Source: an uncultured Collinsella sp.
Lineage (GTDB): Bacteria > Actinomycetota > Coriobacteriia > Coriobacteriales > Coriobacteriaceae
Assembly: GCA_902496275.1 (NCBI GenBank)
Contig: CABVAC010000030.1
Coordinates: 1 to 23,189 of the forward strand
Direction of reading: 5' to 3'
Length of the DNA: 23,189 nucleotides
In this document: in pieces, positions 14,612-21,226 of the stretch
How positions within the stretch are numbered: the stretch's first letter is position 1
How the letters are laid out: each line of letters begins with the position of its first letter
Translations under genes and position numbers: made by a program
The notes under the pieces: model-generated
What the model saw: the letters and a program-made list of their open reading frames with translations, nothing else
What the model was told of the DNA's origin: nothing
The model's database searches: none

Positions 14612-16213
14612 ATGGATCAAAGCAAACCTTCGTTCTTTATCACGACGCCCATCTACTACGTCAACGCCGATCCGCACCTGGGCACGGCTTATTCCACCAT
14701 CATCGCCGATGTTCAGGCTCGCTATCGCCGCTCCGCCGGCTATAACGTCAAGTTCCTGACCGGCATGGACGAGCACGGCGAGAAGGTCGCCGAGGCCGCA
14801 GCCAAGCATGGCATGACGCCGCAGGAGTGGACCGACAGCCAGGCCCCGCACTTCAAGGAGCTTTGGAACAAGCTCGAGATTTCCAACGACGACTTCATCC
14901 GCACCACCGAGCCGCGCCAGCATCATGCCGTGCAGTACCTGTGGGAGCGCATGAAGGAGTCCGGTTACCTGTATAAGGGCAGCTACGACGGCTGGTATTG
15001 CGTGCCTGACGAGACCTACTTCACCGATACGCAGGTCCAGAAGGGCGACGAGGAGTACGGCAGCGTCGGCCAGCACCTGTGCCCCGACTGCCACCGTCCG
15101 CTCGAGCGCGTGCAGGAGGAGTCCTACTTCTTTAAGCTTTCCGCTTTCCAGGACAAGCTGCTCAAGCTCTATGACGAGCACCCCGACTTTGTCGAGCCTG
15201 CGTTCCGCATGAACGAGGTGCGCAGCTTTGTCGAGGGCGGCCTTAACGACCTTTCCGTGAGCCGCACGAGCTTTGACTGGGGCATTCAGGTCCCGTTTGA
15301 CGAGGGTCACGTGACCTACGTGTGGTTCGATGCGCTGCTCAACTATATGACGGCCGTCGGCTACGGTGTCGACACCGACGAGGCGCGTGCCGAGCTGGCC
15401 TATCGCTGGCCTGCGCAGTTCCACATCGTGGGTAAGGACATCATCCGCTTCCACTGCGTCATTTGGCCCGCCATGCTCATGGCCATCGGCGAGGCTCTGC
15501 CCGAGCATGTCTTTGCCCACGGCTTCCTGACCGTGCGCAATGCCGAGACCGGCAAGGCCGAGAAGATGTCCAAGAGCCGCGGCAACGCCATCGCTCCGCA
15601 GGACGTTATCGACATGCTAGGCGTCGAGGGCTATCGCTACTACTTTATGACCGACGTCGTCCCCGGCACCGACGGTGCCATCAGCTTCGATCGCATGGAG
15701 CAGGTCTACAACGCCGACCTGGCCAACAGCTGGGGCAACCTGATCTCGCGTTCGCTCAACATGAGCGGCAAGTACTTTGACGGTTGCGCGCCCGCCAAGC
15801 CCGCGTCGTTCGATGCGTTCGACAACCCGCTGGCAAAGATCGCCGATGGCCTGGTCGAGCGCTACATGGCCAAGATGGACGTGCTCGATTACGGTGGAGC
15901 CAAGGACGAGGTCATGGAGCTCATCCACGCCGCCAACCACTACATCGAGGACTCTGAGCCCTGGGCGCTTGCCAAGGACGAGGCCAAGGCTGACGAGCTG
16001 GCATTTGTGATCTACAACCTGCTCGAGGCCATCCGCATCGCCGCTCACCTGCTGATGCCGCTCATGCCTCAGACCTCTGCCGAGGTCCTGCGCCGCCTGT
16101 CCTGCGAGGACGAGGCCGCGAGCGACGACCTCAAGGGCATTTGCGCTTGGGGCTTGCTTGCCGGTGGTCAGCCCGTCGAGAAGGGCGAGCCGCTGTTCCC
16201 GCGTCTGGGCTAA
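14612..16213 (+). CDS. metG: Methionyl-tRNA synthetase
   Basis: MetRS charges tRNA-Met with methionine. The 533-residue class I enzyme shows the HIGH-type motif HLGT (22-25), the TGMDEHG loop (50-56), WFDALLNY (238-245) and KMSKS (318-322). The insert zinc knuckle is partial: CPDC (157-160) is intact, but the first pair reads CVPD (Cys130, Asp133), so at most three Cys ligands remain. A C-terminal EMAP/tRNA-binding domain is absent, which fits the short bacterial form. GGAGG (14598-14602) precedes ATG 14612. The 69 bases after rsmI contain TAGAAT (14567-14572) but no good -35, so a promoter is possible only. Confidence 0.97.
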   Translation: MDQSKPSFFITTPIYYVNADPHLGTAYSTIIADVQARYRRSAGYNVKFLTGMDEHGEKVAEAAAKHGMTPQEWTDSQAPHFKELWNKLEISNDDFIRTTEPRQHHAVQYLWERMKESGYLYKGSYDGWYCVPDETYFTDTQVQKGDEEYGSVGQHLCPDCHRPLERVQEESYFFKLSAFQDKLLKLYDEHPDFVEPAFRMNEVRSFVEGGLNDLSVSRTSFDWGIQVPFDEGHVTYVWFDALLNYMTAVGYGVDTDEARAELAYRWPAQFHIVGKDIIRFHCVIWPAMLMAIGEALPEHVFAHGFLTVRNAETGKAEKMSKSRGNAIAPQDVIDMLGVEGYRYYFMTDVVPGTDGAISFDRMEQVYNADLANSWGNLISRSLNMSGKYFDGCAPAKPASFDAFDNPLAKIADGLVERYMAKMDVLDYGGAKDEVMELIHAANHYIEDSEPWALAKDEAKADELAFVIYNLLEAIRIAAHLLMPLMPQTSAEVLRRLSCEDEAASDDLKGICAWGLLAGGQPVEKGEPLFPRLG

Positions 16214-16252
16214 GCCGCCGCGCGCCATATCGGCAATTTGCTGTTTAGATGT

Positions 16253-16286
16253 AAGGGCATGGCCGCAACGGTCCATGCCCTTTTGT
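16253..16286 (+). terminator. Intrinsic terminator of metG
   Basis: AAGGGCATGG (16253-16262) pairs with CCATGCCCTT (16273-16282), followed by TTTTG. It separates metG from rsmA. Confidence 0.9.
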
Positions 16287-16320
16287 TTCAAGACGCCGCC
16301 ACCATGCTAAGGAGGCAACT

Positions 16321-17181
16321 ATGACAACTTCGCCTTTGGCAAACCCCACGGCAACAAGGGAGCTGCTGGAGGAGTTTGGCCTTGCGACCAAGCATCGCCT
16401 GGGCCAGAACTTCCTGATCGACAACCATGTAATTGAGCGCATTTGCGAGCTTTCCGAGCTTGCGGGCGATGAGCGCGTGCTCGAGGTCGGTCCGGGCGTT
16501 GGTACGCTCACGCTTGCGCTGCTGCAGGAGGCGGCGTGCGTCACGTCGATCGAGGCCGACCCCGAGCTCGAGCCGGTGCTCGATGCCCATGCCGCTGACT
16601 ACGCCAACTTCCGCTTTATCATGGGCGACGCGCTCAGGGTGACGCCGGAGCAGATTGAGCAGGTTGCGGGCGGTGAGCCGACGGTATTTGTCGCGAACCT
16701 GCCCTATAACGTGGCGGCGACGATCATCCTGCAGTTCTTCCAGACGATGCCCGCGCTCAAGCGCGCCGTCGTCATGGTTCAAAAGGAGGTTGCCGATCGC
16801 ATTGCCGCAGTGCCGGGCAATAAGACCTATGGCGGCTATACGGCAAAGCTCGGCCTGTATGCGCAGGTGACGGGTCGCTTTGAGGTGCCGCCGCGTTGCT
16901 TTATGCCGGCACCGCACGTGGACTCGGCCGTCGTGCGTATCGACCGTGTTGACGGCGTGGTGCCCGAAGGACTCGATCGCGAGTTTGTGGCCCGCGTGAT
17001 TGACGCCGCATTTGCTCAGCGTCGCAAGACCATCCGCAATTCCATGAGCGCCAACGGCTTTGCCAAGGACGTGCTCGATGCCGCCTTTGAGGCTTGCGGT
17101 ATCTCACCCACCACGCGCGCCGAGACGCTCGATGTTGCTGACTTTGTCCGCCTGGCCCAGGAGCTAATCCATGACGCCTAA
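16321..17181 (+). CDS. rsmA: 16S rRNA dimethyladenosine transferase RsmA (KsgA)
   Basis: RsmA dimethylates A1518 and A1519 in the 3' hairpin of 16S rRNA and acts as a checkpoint in 30S assembly. The 286-residue protein shows the N-terminal HRLGQNFLID (25-34), the SAM-binding VLEVGPGVGT (53-62), an acidic IEAD (77-80), the catalytic NLPYN (126-130) and the C-terminal FAQRRKTIRNS. All motifs are intact and length is normal. AAGGAGG (16309-16315) gives a strong ribosome binding site. Its last 11 bases overlap tatD, so the two are coupled. In many Gram-positive bacteria metG, tatD and rsmA are neighbours; here tatD follows rsmA. Confidence 0.97.
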   Translation: MTTSPLANPTATRELLEEFGLATKHRLGQNFLIDNHVIERICELSELAGDERVLEVGPGVGTLTLALLQEAACVTSIEADPELEPVLDAHAADYANFRFIMGDALRVTPEQIEQVAGGEPTVFVANLPYNVAATIILQFFQTMPALKRAVVMVQKEVADRIAAVPGNKTYGGYTAKLGLYAQVTGRFEVPPRCFMPAPHVDSAVVRIDRVDGVVPEGLDREFVARVIDAAFAQRRKTIRNSMSANGFAKDVLDAAFEACGISPTTRAETLDVADFVRLAQELIHDA

Positions 17182-18088
17182 TGCCGAACGCGTGACGTTT
17201 ACCAAGAAAAAGAAGACGGTTGCCTGCCCCGCGCCCTTGGCACCGCTTGCCGACACGCATGCGCATCTGCTTTCGTTTTGGGGCAAAGAAGTGCCCGAGA
17301 CGCTCGTGCGCGCGAAAGCCGCGGGCGTCGACCTGTTGGTGACGATGCTCGACCCCATCGCCGACAAGCGCAGCGTGACGGACTATAGCGACTGGCTGGT
17401 GCGCGAAATTCTACCGATGCGGGATATTCCGCAGATCAAGTATCTCGCTGGCGTTCATCCCTATGGCGCGCCGGATTATACCGACGACATTCACGCGCAG
17501 GTCGTTGCCGCGCTCGATAATCCTTTGTGCGCCGGTATCGGCGAGATCGGCCTGGACTACCACATGGATTACGATGACGACATCGCGCCGGCGCCCCATA
17601 GCGTGCAGATTGATTGCATGGCACGTCAGCTCGAAGTTGCCGTGCGCCGCAATGTGCCGGTGGAGCTGCACCTGCGGCACGAGGACTCGGATGGGGAGCG
17701 CACTTCGCACGTTGATGCGTACAACGTGCTGCGCGAGGTAGGTGTGCCTCAGGCCGGTTGCGTGCTGCACTGCTTTGGCGAGGATCGAGCCACGATGGAG
17801 CGCTTTGTGGGTTTGGGCTGCTATATCGCCTATGGCGGCGCGGCCACCTTTAAGCGCAACGACGACGTGCGCGAGGCATTTGCGGCGACCCCGCTCGATC
17901 GCATTTTGTTCGAGACGGATTGCCCGTATATGGCACCGGAGCCCATTCGTGGTCTTGAGTGCGAGCCGGCAATGATTTCCATCACAGCAAACACGCTGGT
18001 CAACGACCGTGTCGATCGTACCGGCGAGGATGCTGAGGCAATCGCGCGAGCAGCTTGGGAAAATGCCTGCAAACTTTTTCAAAAATAG
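17171..18088 (+). CDS. tatD: TatD family metal-dependent hydrolase
   Basis: TatD proteins are TIM-barrel metal-dependent hydrolases with DNase activity in studied members. The 305-residue protein shows LADTHAH (26-32; Asp28, His30 and His32), GIGEIGLDY (122-130, metal ligand Glu125), VELHLRHED (164-172, His167), LHCFGE (199-204, His200) and ETDCPYMAPEP (248-258, Asp250). These are all of the expected metal-site positions. It is longer than the usual roughly 260 residues because of a basic N-terminal extension (about 1-22) and a loop after His167. The ATG overlaps rsmA by 11 bases, with AGGAG upstream. Shortly after the stop, the promoter of tRNA-Leu begins. Confidence 0.92.
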   Translation: MTPNAERVTFTKKKKTVACPAPLAPLADTHAHLLSFWGKEVPETLVRAKAAGVDLLVTMLDPIADKRSVTDYSDWLVREILPMRDIPQIKYLAGVHPYGAPDYTDDIHAQVVAALDNPLCAGIGEIGLDYHMDYDDDIAPAPHSVQIDCMARQLEVAVRRNVPVELHLRHEDSDGERTSHVDAYNVLREVGVPQAGCVLHCFGEDRATMERFVGLGCYIAYGGAATFKRNDDVREAFAATPLDRILFETDCPYMAPEPIRGLECEPAMISITANTLVNDRVDRTGEDAEAIARAAWENACKLFQK

Positions 18089-18091
18089 TTC

Positions 18092-18120
18092 TTGCGTTCG
18101 CGGTAGCGCTCCGTTATTCT
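18092..18120 (+). promoter_or_regulatory. Promoter of tRNA-Leu
   Basis: TTGCGT (18092-18097) and TATTCT (18115-18120) are spaced by 17 bases. It lies immediately upstream of the mature tRNA start. Confidence 0.75.
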
Positions 18121-18131
18121 AATTTCTGCAC

Positions 18132-18218
18132 GCGGGCGTGGCGGAATTGGCAGACGCGTACGGTTCAGGTCCGTATGGGGGCAACCCCATGAAGGTTCAA
18201 GTCCTTTCGCCCGCACCA
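18132..18218 (+). tRNA. tRNA-Leu (anticodon CAG)
   Basis: The acceptor strands GCGGGCG (18132-18138) and CGCCCGC (18208-18214) pair perfectly. The anticodon CAG lies at 18166-18168 in the loop TTCAGGT. A long variable arm (about TGGGG-GCAA-CCCCA) and the T-arm GGTTCAAGTCC are present. The discriminator is A (18215) and CCA is encoded at 18216-18218. The 3' end and terminator are repeated 189 bp downstream. Confidence 0.96.
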
Positions 18219-18229
18219 TTAAATGAAAG

Positions 18230-18255
18230 AGCTCCCAGCAATGGGGGCTTTTTTG
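18230..18255 (+). terminator. Intrinsic terminator of tRNA-Leu (first copy)
   Basis: AGCTCCCA (18230-18237) pairs with TGGGGGCT (18242-18249) around GCAA, with one T-G wobble, followed by a run of T. It is repeated at 18419-18443. Confidence 0.85.
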
Positions 18256-18383
18256 TTATGGGCCCATCGCAGGGACTTGAACCTGTGAAGGAGCGAGCGT
18301 AAAGAAAACGCGGAGCGTTTTTAGCGAGCTGGCGAGTCCGCCGGCAGGCGGGCGAAGCCGGTGCGGATCCGCGAAGCGGATAC

Positions 18384-18407
18384 GCGGACGTCCTTTCGTC
18401 CGCACCA
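18384..18407 (+). other. tRNA acceptor-like minihelix with CCA
   Basis: GCGGACG (18384-18390) and CGTCCGC (18397-18403) form a perfect 7-bp stem with loop TCCTTT, followed by ACCA. This mimics the real tRNA-Leu acceptor (GCGGGCG/CGCCCGC-ACCA), with position 5:68 changed from G-C to A-T on both strands. Confidence 0.6.
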
Positions 18408-18418
18408 TTGATTGAAAG

Positions 18419-18443
18419 AGCTCCCAGCAATGGGAGCTTTTTT
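18419..18443 (+). terminator. Duplicated tRNA-Leu terminator (second copy)
   Basis: AGCTCCCA (18419-18426) pairs perfectly with TGGGAGCT (18431-18438) around GCAA, followed by TTTTT. The wobble pair of the first copy is here a Watson-Crick pair. Confidence 0.85.
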
Positions 18444-18524
18444 GTTATGGGCCTCCTGTTGGTGTCACGTGGCTGCTTCGTGCGGGTATCCTAGTGCCAA
18501 CGTGTGCCTATCAGAGGAGAGACC

Positions 18525-19463
18525 ATGCTGTTGTCCGGTATCATCGCTGCCCTTACGAGCTTTCTACTTCCCATCATCATTTTGTTGCTGCTGCTCCCCA
18601 ACGCCTGCTATGTCGTTGAACAGCAGCATGCCGTGATTATCGAGCGTCTGGGCAAGTTTAACCGCATCGTCAACGCGGGCTTCCACATGAAGGTGCCCGT
18701 GATCGACCGCAAGGCCGCCACGGTGAGTCTGCGCACCATGAAAAACGGTTTTGGCATCGACGTTAAGACCCAGGACAACGTGACCATCGGCCTTGAGGTC
18801 TCTGCTCAGTACCACGTGAGCTATGACATGGGCGCCGGCCCGGCAGATTCGGGCATCTACAAGAGCTACTACATGCTGCAGGAGCCCGTCGACCAGATGC
18901 GTGATTTCATCACCGACGCCCTGCGCTCTTCCATCCCCGTCTATACGCTCGATGAGGTCTTTGCCAAGAAGGATGACATCGCCAAGGACGTTAATGCCAC
19001 CGTGTCCGAGCAGATGGCTGCCTACGGCTTTACCCTCGTGTCGACACTCATCACCAAGATCGCGCTGCCGACCGAGGTCGAGAACTCCATGAACGACATC
19101 AATGCCGCCCAGCGAAAGCGCGCTGCTGCGCAGGAGCTCGCCGAGGCCGACCGCATCAAGCGCGTCACCGAGGCGACCGCCGAGGCCGAGGCGATGGAAA
19201 AGGCGGGCGAGGGCATCGCCAACCAGCGCAAGGCCATCGCGCTGGGCATCAAGGATTCGCTCGAGATTATCCAGGAGACGGGCGTCGGCAACGACGAGGC
19301 CAACCAGCTGTTCATGTTTACGCAGTGGTCCGAGATGATGACAGAGTTCGCTCGCACGGGTAAAACCTCGACGGTCGTGCTGCCGAGCGATTTCTCGCAG
19401 TCGGCCTCGATGTTCGAGCAGATGCTGACCGCTGGCGAAGTTCAAAACAATTCGAAGGAGTAG
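18525..19463 (+). CDS. SPFH/band 7 domain membrane protein (stomatin-like)
   Basis: The 312-residue protein begins with a hydrophobic anchor (about 4-27). An SPFH/band 7 domain follows (about 28-195; VVEQQHAVIIERLGKFNRIV at its start is typical of stomatin-like proteins). Next is an Ala/Glu/Lys-rich coiled coil (about 195-255) and a C-terminal segment. Such proteins oligomerise on membranes and organise membrane microdomains. A partner NfeD protein, common beside stomatin homologues, is not seen. ATG 18525 follows AGAGGAGAG; a GTG at 18504 in frame lacks a ribosome binding site. An extended -10-like GGGTATCCT (18484-18492) may be its promoter. RlmH follows six bases after the stop, so the two are probably co-transcribed. 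Confidence 0.92.
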   Translation: MLLSGIIAALTSFLLPIIILLLLLPNACYVVEQQHAVIIERLGKFNRIVNAGFHMKVPVIDRKAATVSLRTMKNGFGIDVKTQDNVTIGLEVSAQYHVSYDMGAGPADSGIYKSYYMLQEPVDQMRDFITDALRSSIPVYTLDEVFAKKDDIAKDVNATVSEQMAAYGFTLVSTLITKIALPTEVENSMNDINAAQRKRAAAQELAEADRIKRVTEATAEAEAMEKAGEGIANQRKAIALGIKDSLEIIQETGVGNDEANQLFMFTQWSEMMTEFARTGKTSTVVLPSDFSQSASMFEQMLTAGEVQNNSKE

Positions 19464-19469
19464 ACGCGC

Positions 19470-19940
19470 GTGAAATACACCGTCGTTTGCGTCGGTAAGC
19501 TCAAGGAGCGCTTTTGGAAGGACGCGTGCGCTGAGTACACCAAGCGCCTAGGTGCCTATGCCAAGGTGGATATCCGCGAGGTGGCCGATATCGATCCGGC
19601 TAAGGCGGGCGGCATGGATGCCGCGCGCGACAAGGAGGGGGCGGCGATTCTTGCAGTCCTGCCGCCTCGAGCGCATGTGATCTTGCTGGCCATTGAGGGC
19701 AAAGAGCGCTCGAGCGAGGAGCTTTCGGCGCGGCTCGATGATCTTATGCTGCGTGGTAACAGCGACATCGCCTTTGTGATTGGCGGATCGGACGGCGTGA
19801 GCGATGATGTGCGCGCACGCGCCGACGAGATGCTCAGCTTTGGACGCATTACCTTGCCGCATAACTTGGCGCGCGTGGTGCTGCTGGAGCAAATCTATCG
19901 CGCCTGCAAGATCAGCCGTGGCGAGCCGTATCACAAATAG
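19470..19940 (+). CDS. rlmH: 23S rRNA pseudouridine-1915 N3-methyltransferase RlmH
   Basis: RlmH methylates N3 of pseudouridine 1915 in helix 69 of 23S rRNA, acting on assembled 70S ribosomes. The 156-residue SPOUT-class protein has the length and motifs expected: VCVGKLKERF at the N-terminus, LLAIEGKERSSEEL (72-85), the SAM-binding FVIGGSDG (102-109), the strand RITLPHNLARVVLLEQIYRA (126-145) and the terminal EPYHK (152-156). The start is GTG at 19470, nine bases after GAAGGAG (19454-19460), which overlaps the end of the SPFH gene. No other start is plausible. Confidence 0.97.
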   Translation: MKYTVVCVGKLKERFWKDACAEYTKRLGAYAKVDIREVADIDPAKAGGMDAARDKEGAAILAVLPPRAHVILLAIEGKERSSEELSARLDDLMLRGNSDIAFVIGGSDGVSDDVRARADEMLSFGRITLPHNLARVVLLEQIYRACKISRGEPYHK

Positions 19941-20013
19941 GTCGGCAATACGAAACAATGCCGTGGGACAATAGCCTTCGTTTTGAAGAGCGTGTCTGAG
20001 AGGACTATGAAAT

Positions 20014-20784
20014 ATGAAGATTGGATTTGTCGGTTTTGGCAATATGGCGAGCGCTATGGCCGATGGCTGGATCGCTGCCGGTGTGGCTGCGAGCGACATG
20101 TTTGCCTGCGCGGGTCGATACGACGCGCTGGTCGATCGCTGCGAGACGCGTAGGATGGTTGCCTGTCGTGATGCGGCGGAGGTTGTCGCCGCATCCGATA
20201 TCGTGGTTGCCGCGGTCAAGCCGTACATGATCGAGAAGGTCTTCACGCCGCTCAAGGACGCTCTTGCCGACAAAGTTGTCCTTTCAGTCGCCTGGACTTG
20301 GGATAGCGCCAAGTGGGAGCAGGTCCTGCCGGGTGTCGCGCACATCTCGACGGTGCCCAACACACCGGTTTCGGTGGGCGAGGGCGTCATTGCTTGCGAG
20401 AAGGCTTCCACGCTTAGTGATGAGCAGAACGCAGTGGTGCTTGATCTGCTTGGCAAGCTCGGTGCGGTGGTCGAGCTCGACACGAGTCTGCTGTTTGTGG
20501 GCGGTACCGTGGGCGGTTGCGCACCGGCATTTGTCGCCATGGTGATCGAGGCCTTGGGCGACGCGGCCGTCAAGCACGGTATCCCGCGCGCCGATGCCTA
20601 TCGCATTGTGAGCCAGATGGTACTGGGCACGGCAAAGCTGCAGCTTGCAACGGGGCAGCATCCTGCGGCGATGAAGGATGCCGTATGCTCGCCCGGCGGT
20701 GCCACCATCAAGGGCGTCGTCGCGCTCGAGGACGCCGGCATGCGCAGCGCCCTAGTCAAGGCCATCGACGCCACCCTTCAGTAA
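20014..20784 (+). CDS. proC: Pyrroline-5-carboxylate reductase
   Basis: ProC catalyses the last step of proline biosynthesis, reducing pyrroline-5-carboxylate with NAD(P)H. The 256-residue protein shows the Rossmann start IGFVGFGNMASAMADG (3-18), VAAVKP (65-70), the family VPNTPVSVGEG (114-124), VGGTVGGCAPAF (162-173) and CSPGGATIKG (225-234). It is slightly shorter than typical members (about 265-275) with no missing motif. AGGA (20001-20004) lies nine bases before ATG 20014. An ATG at 20007 is in another frame. No intrinsic terminator follows except the hairpin of the repeat element at 20797. Confidence 0.93.
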   Translation: MKIGFVGFGNMASAMADGWIAAGVAASDMFACAGRYDALVDRCETRRMVACRDAAEVVAASDIVVAAVKPYMIEKVFTPLKDALADKVVLSVAWTWDSAKWEQVLPGVAHISTVPNTPVSVGEGVIACEKASTLSDEQNAVVLDLLGKLGAVVELDTSLLFVGGTVGGCAPAFVAMVIEALGDAAVKHGIPRADAYRIVSQMVLGTAKLQLATGQHPAAMKDAVCSPGGATIKGVVALEDAGMRSALVKAIDATLQ

Positions 20785-20796
20785 AACCTTCCATTT

Positions 20797-20931
20797 AGGG
20801 ACAGGTTTATTTTGGCAGGTTTTTCCTGCGGTTTTGTCGCATGTGCGAAAAGCGCCCCGCAACTGGCTCAATTCCAGTTGCGGGGCGCTTGCGTTTGCCC
20901 AGATAAAACCGACCAAAATAAACCTGTCCCT
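20797..20931. repeat. MITE-like inverted-repeat element
   Basis: Perfect 19-bp terminal inverted repeats (AGGGACAGGTTTATTTTGG at 20797-20815, its complement at 20913-20931) enclose 97 bases. The centre is a strong hairpin: AGCGCCCCGCAACTGG (20851-20866) pairs with CCAGTTGCGGGGCGCT (20874-20889) around a 7-base loop. Inner continuations of the inverted repeats match imperfectly. TTTTGGCAGGTT occurs at 20811-20822 and again at 20932-20943. No transposase is present, so it is a non-autonomous element. GGGACAG-type ends recall repeats mobilised by REP-associated (Y1/IS200-like) transposases; that relation is inference. The central stem followed by TTTT in the minus direction may also end the minus-strand gene. 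Confidence 0.75.
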
Positions 20932-20941
20932 TTTTGGCAGG

Positions 20942-21115
20942 TTAGTCCCAGAAGCCGTCTTGATCGTCCTCGGATTTGGGTCCGCGGTCGACGTAGAGCT
21001 TATGGGTGCGCTTCTCCATTACAAAGGCAAGAATCGCAAACAGTAGGATGCCGCCGGCGAAAAGGATGGCAAAACCGGTGCGGGTGCCAAACAAAAAGGA
21101 AAAAACTGCGTCCAT
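20942..21115 (-). CDS. Small single-pass membrane protein
   Basis: I do not recognise this 57-residue protein, but it looks real. It has one hydrophobic segment (about 14-33, with GFAILFAGGILL), followed by a positively charged turn (MEKRTHK, 33-39) and an acidic tail ending DGFWD. The orientation is probably N-terminus out, C-terminus in. The ATG is preceded by AAGAAGG at seven bases on the minus strand. The stop codon is 11 bases from the MITE-like element, which supplies a possible terminator. It is transcribed away from serS, from a nearly symmetric -10 region. A short gene like this is easily left out of automatic annotation. Function unknown. Confidence 0.72.
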   Translation of the reverse strand: MDAVFSFLFGTRTGFAILFAGGILLFAILAFVMEKRTHKLYVDRGPKSEDDQDGFWD

Positions 21116-21139
21116 TGGGTGCCTTCTTGCGTAGTTGAG

Positions 21140-21190
21140 TTGGGTCGTAAACGCTCATAAGTATATACTTGCCCATACATGTACAAGGTT
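21140..21190. promoter_or_regulatory. Symmetric divergent promoter between serS and the small membrane protein
   Basis: The perfect 12-bp palindrome AAGTATATACTT (21159-21170) contains TATACT on both strands (plus 21164-21169, minus 21165-21160). On the plus strand TTGGGT (21140-21145) is 18 bases upstream. On the minus strand TTGTAC is 15 bases upstream, which is weak. The same -10 region may serve both genes. Confidence 0.5.
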
Positions 21191-21226
21191 GCAACCTAAA
21201 TGGAATGTATATCGCCGGAGGATCTA

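Larger units (their letters stand above)
18201..18453 (+). repeat. tRNA-Leu 3'-end/terminator duplication module
   Basis: Two 64-bp direct copies (18201-18264 and 18390-18453) differ at four bases. Each spans the 3' part of the T-arm, the acceptor end with CCA, a spacer and the complete terminator. The 125 bases between them begin with an inverted copy of the local T-arm (GGACTTGAACC, about 18274-18284), then a hairpin AAAACGC-GGA-GCGTTTT (about 18319-18336). Next comes CCGCC-GGCA-GGCGG, then ATCCGC-GAA-GCGGAT (18367-18381), and finally GCGGACG (18384-18390) at the junction. The layout and size match the tRNA-Phe module, but the tRNA-derived parts match tRNA-Leu. Confidence 0.85.

Noticed and set aside
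13802..15520. A 572-codon open frame on the minus strand over rsmI and metG
   Set aside because: It lies opposite two certain genes. Long antisense frames are expected in GC-rich DNA with strong third-position bias, and its translation shows no domain pattern.
18197..18430. Minus-strand frame over the tRNA-Leu module (77 codons)
   Set aside because: It translates the duplicated tRNA end and terminator twice (LGALSxNGA..ERT at both ends), showing it is a by-product of the repeat.
18564..19445. A 293-codon minus-strand frame over the SPFH gene
   Set aside because: It is the antisense shadow of a well-supported gene and has no independent support.
20812..21138. Plus-strand frame of 108 codons after proC
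   Set aside because: It runs through the inverted-repeat element and then antisense to the small membrane protein. It has no ribosome binding site or domain.
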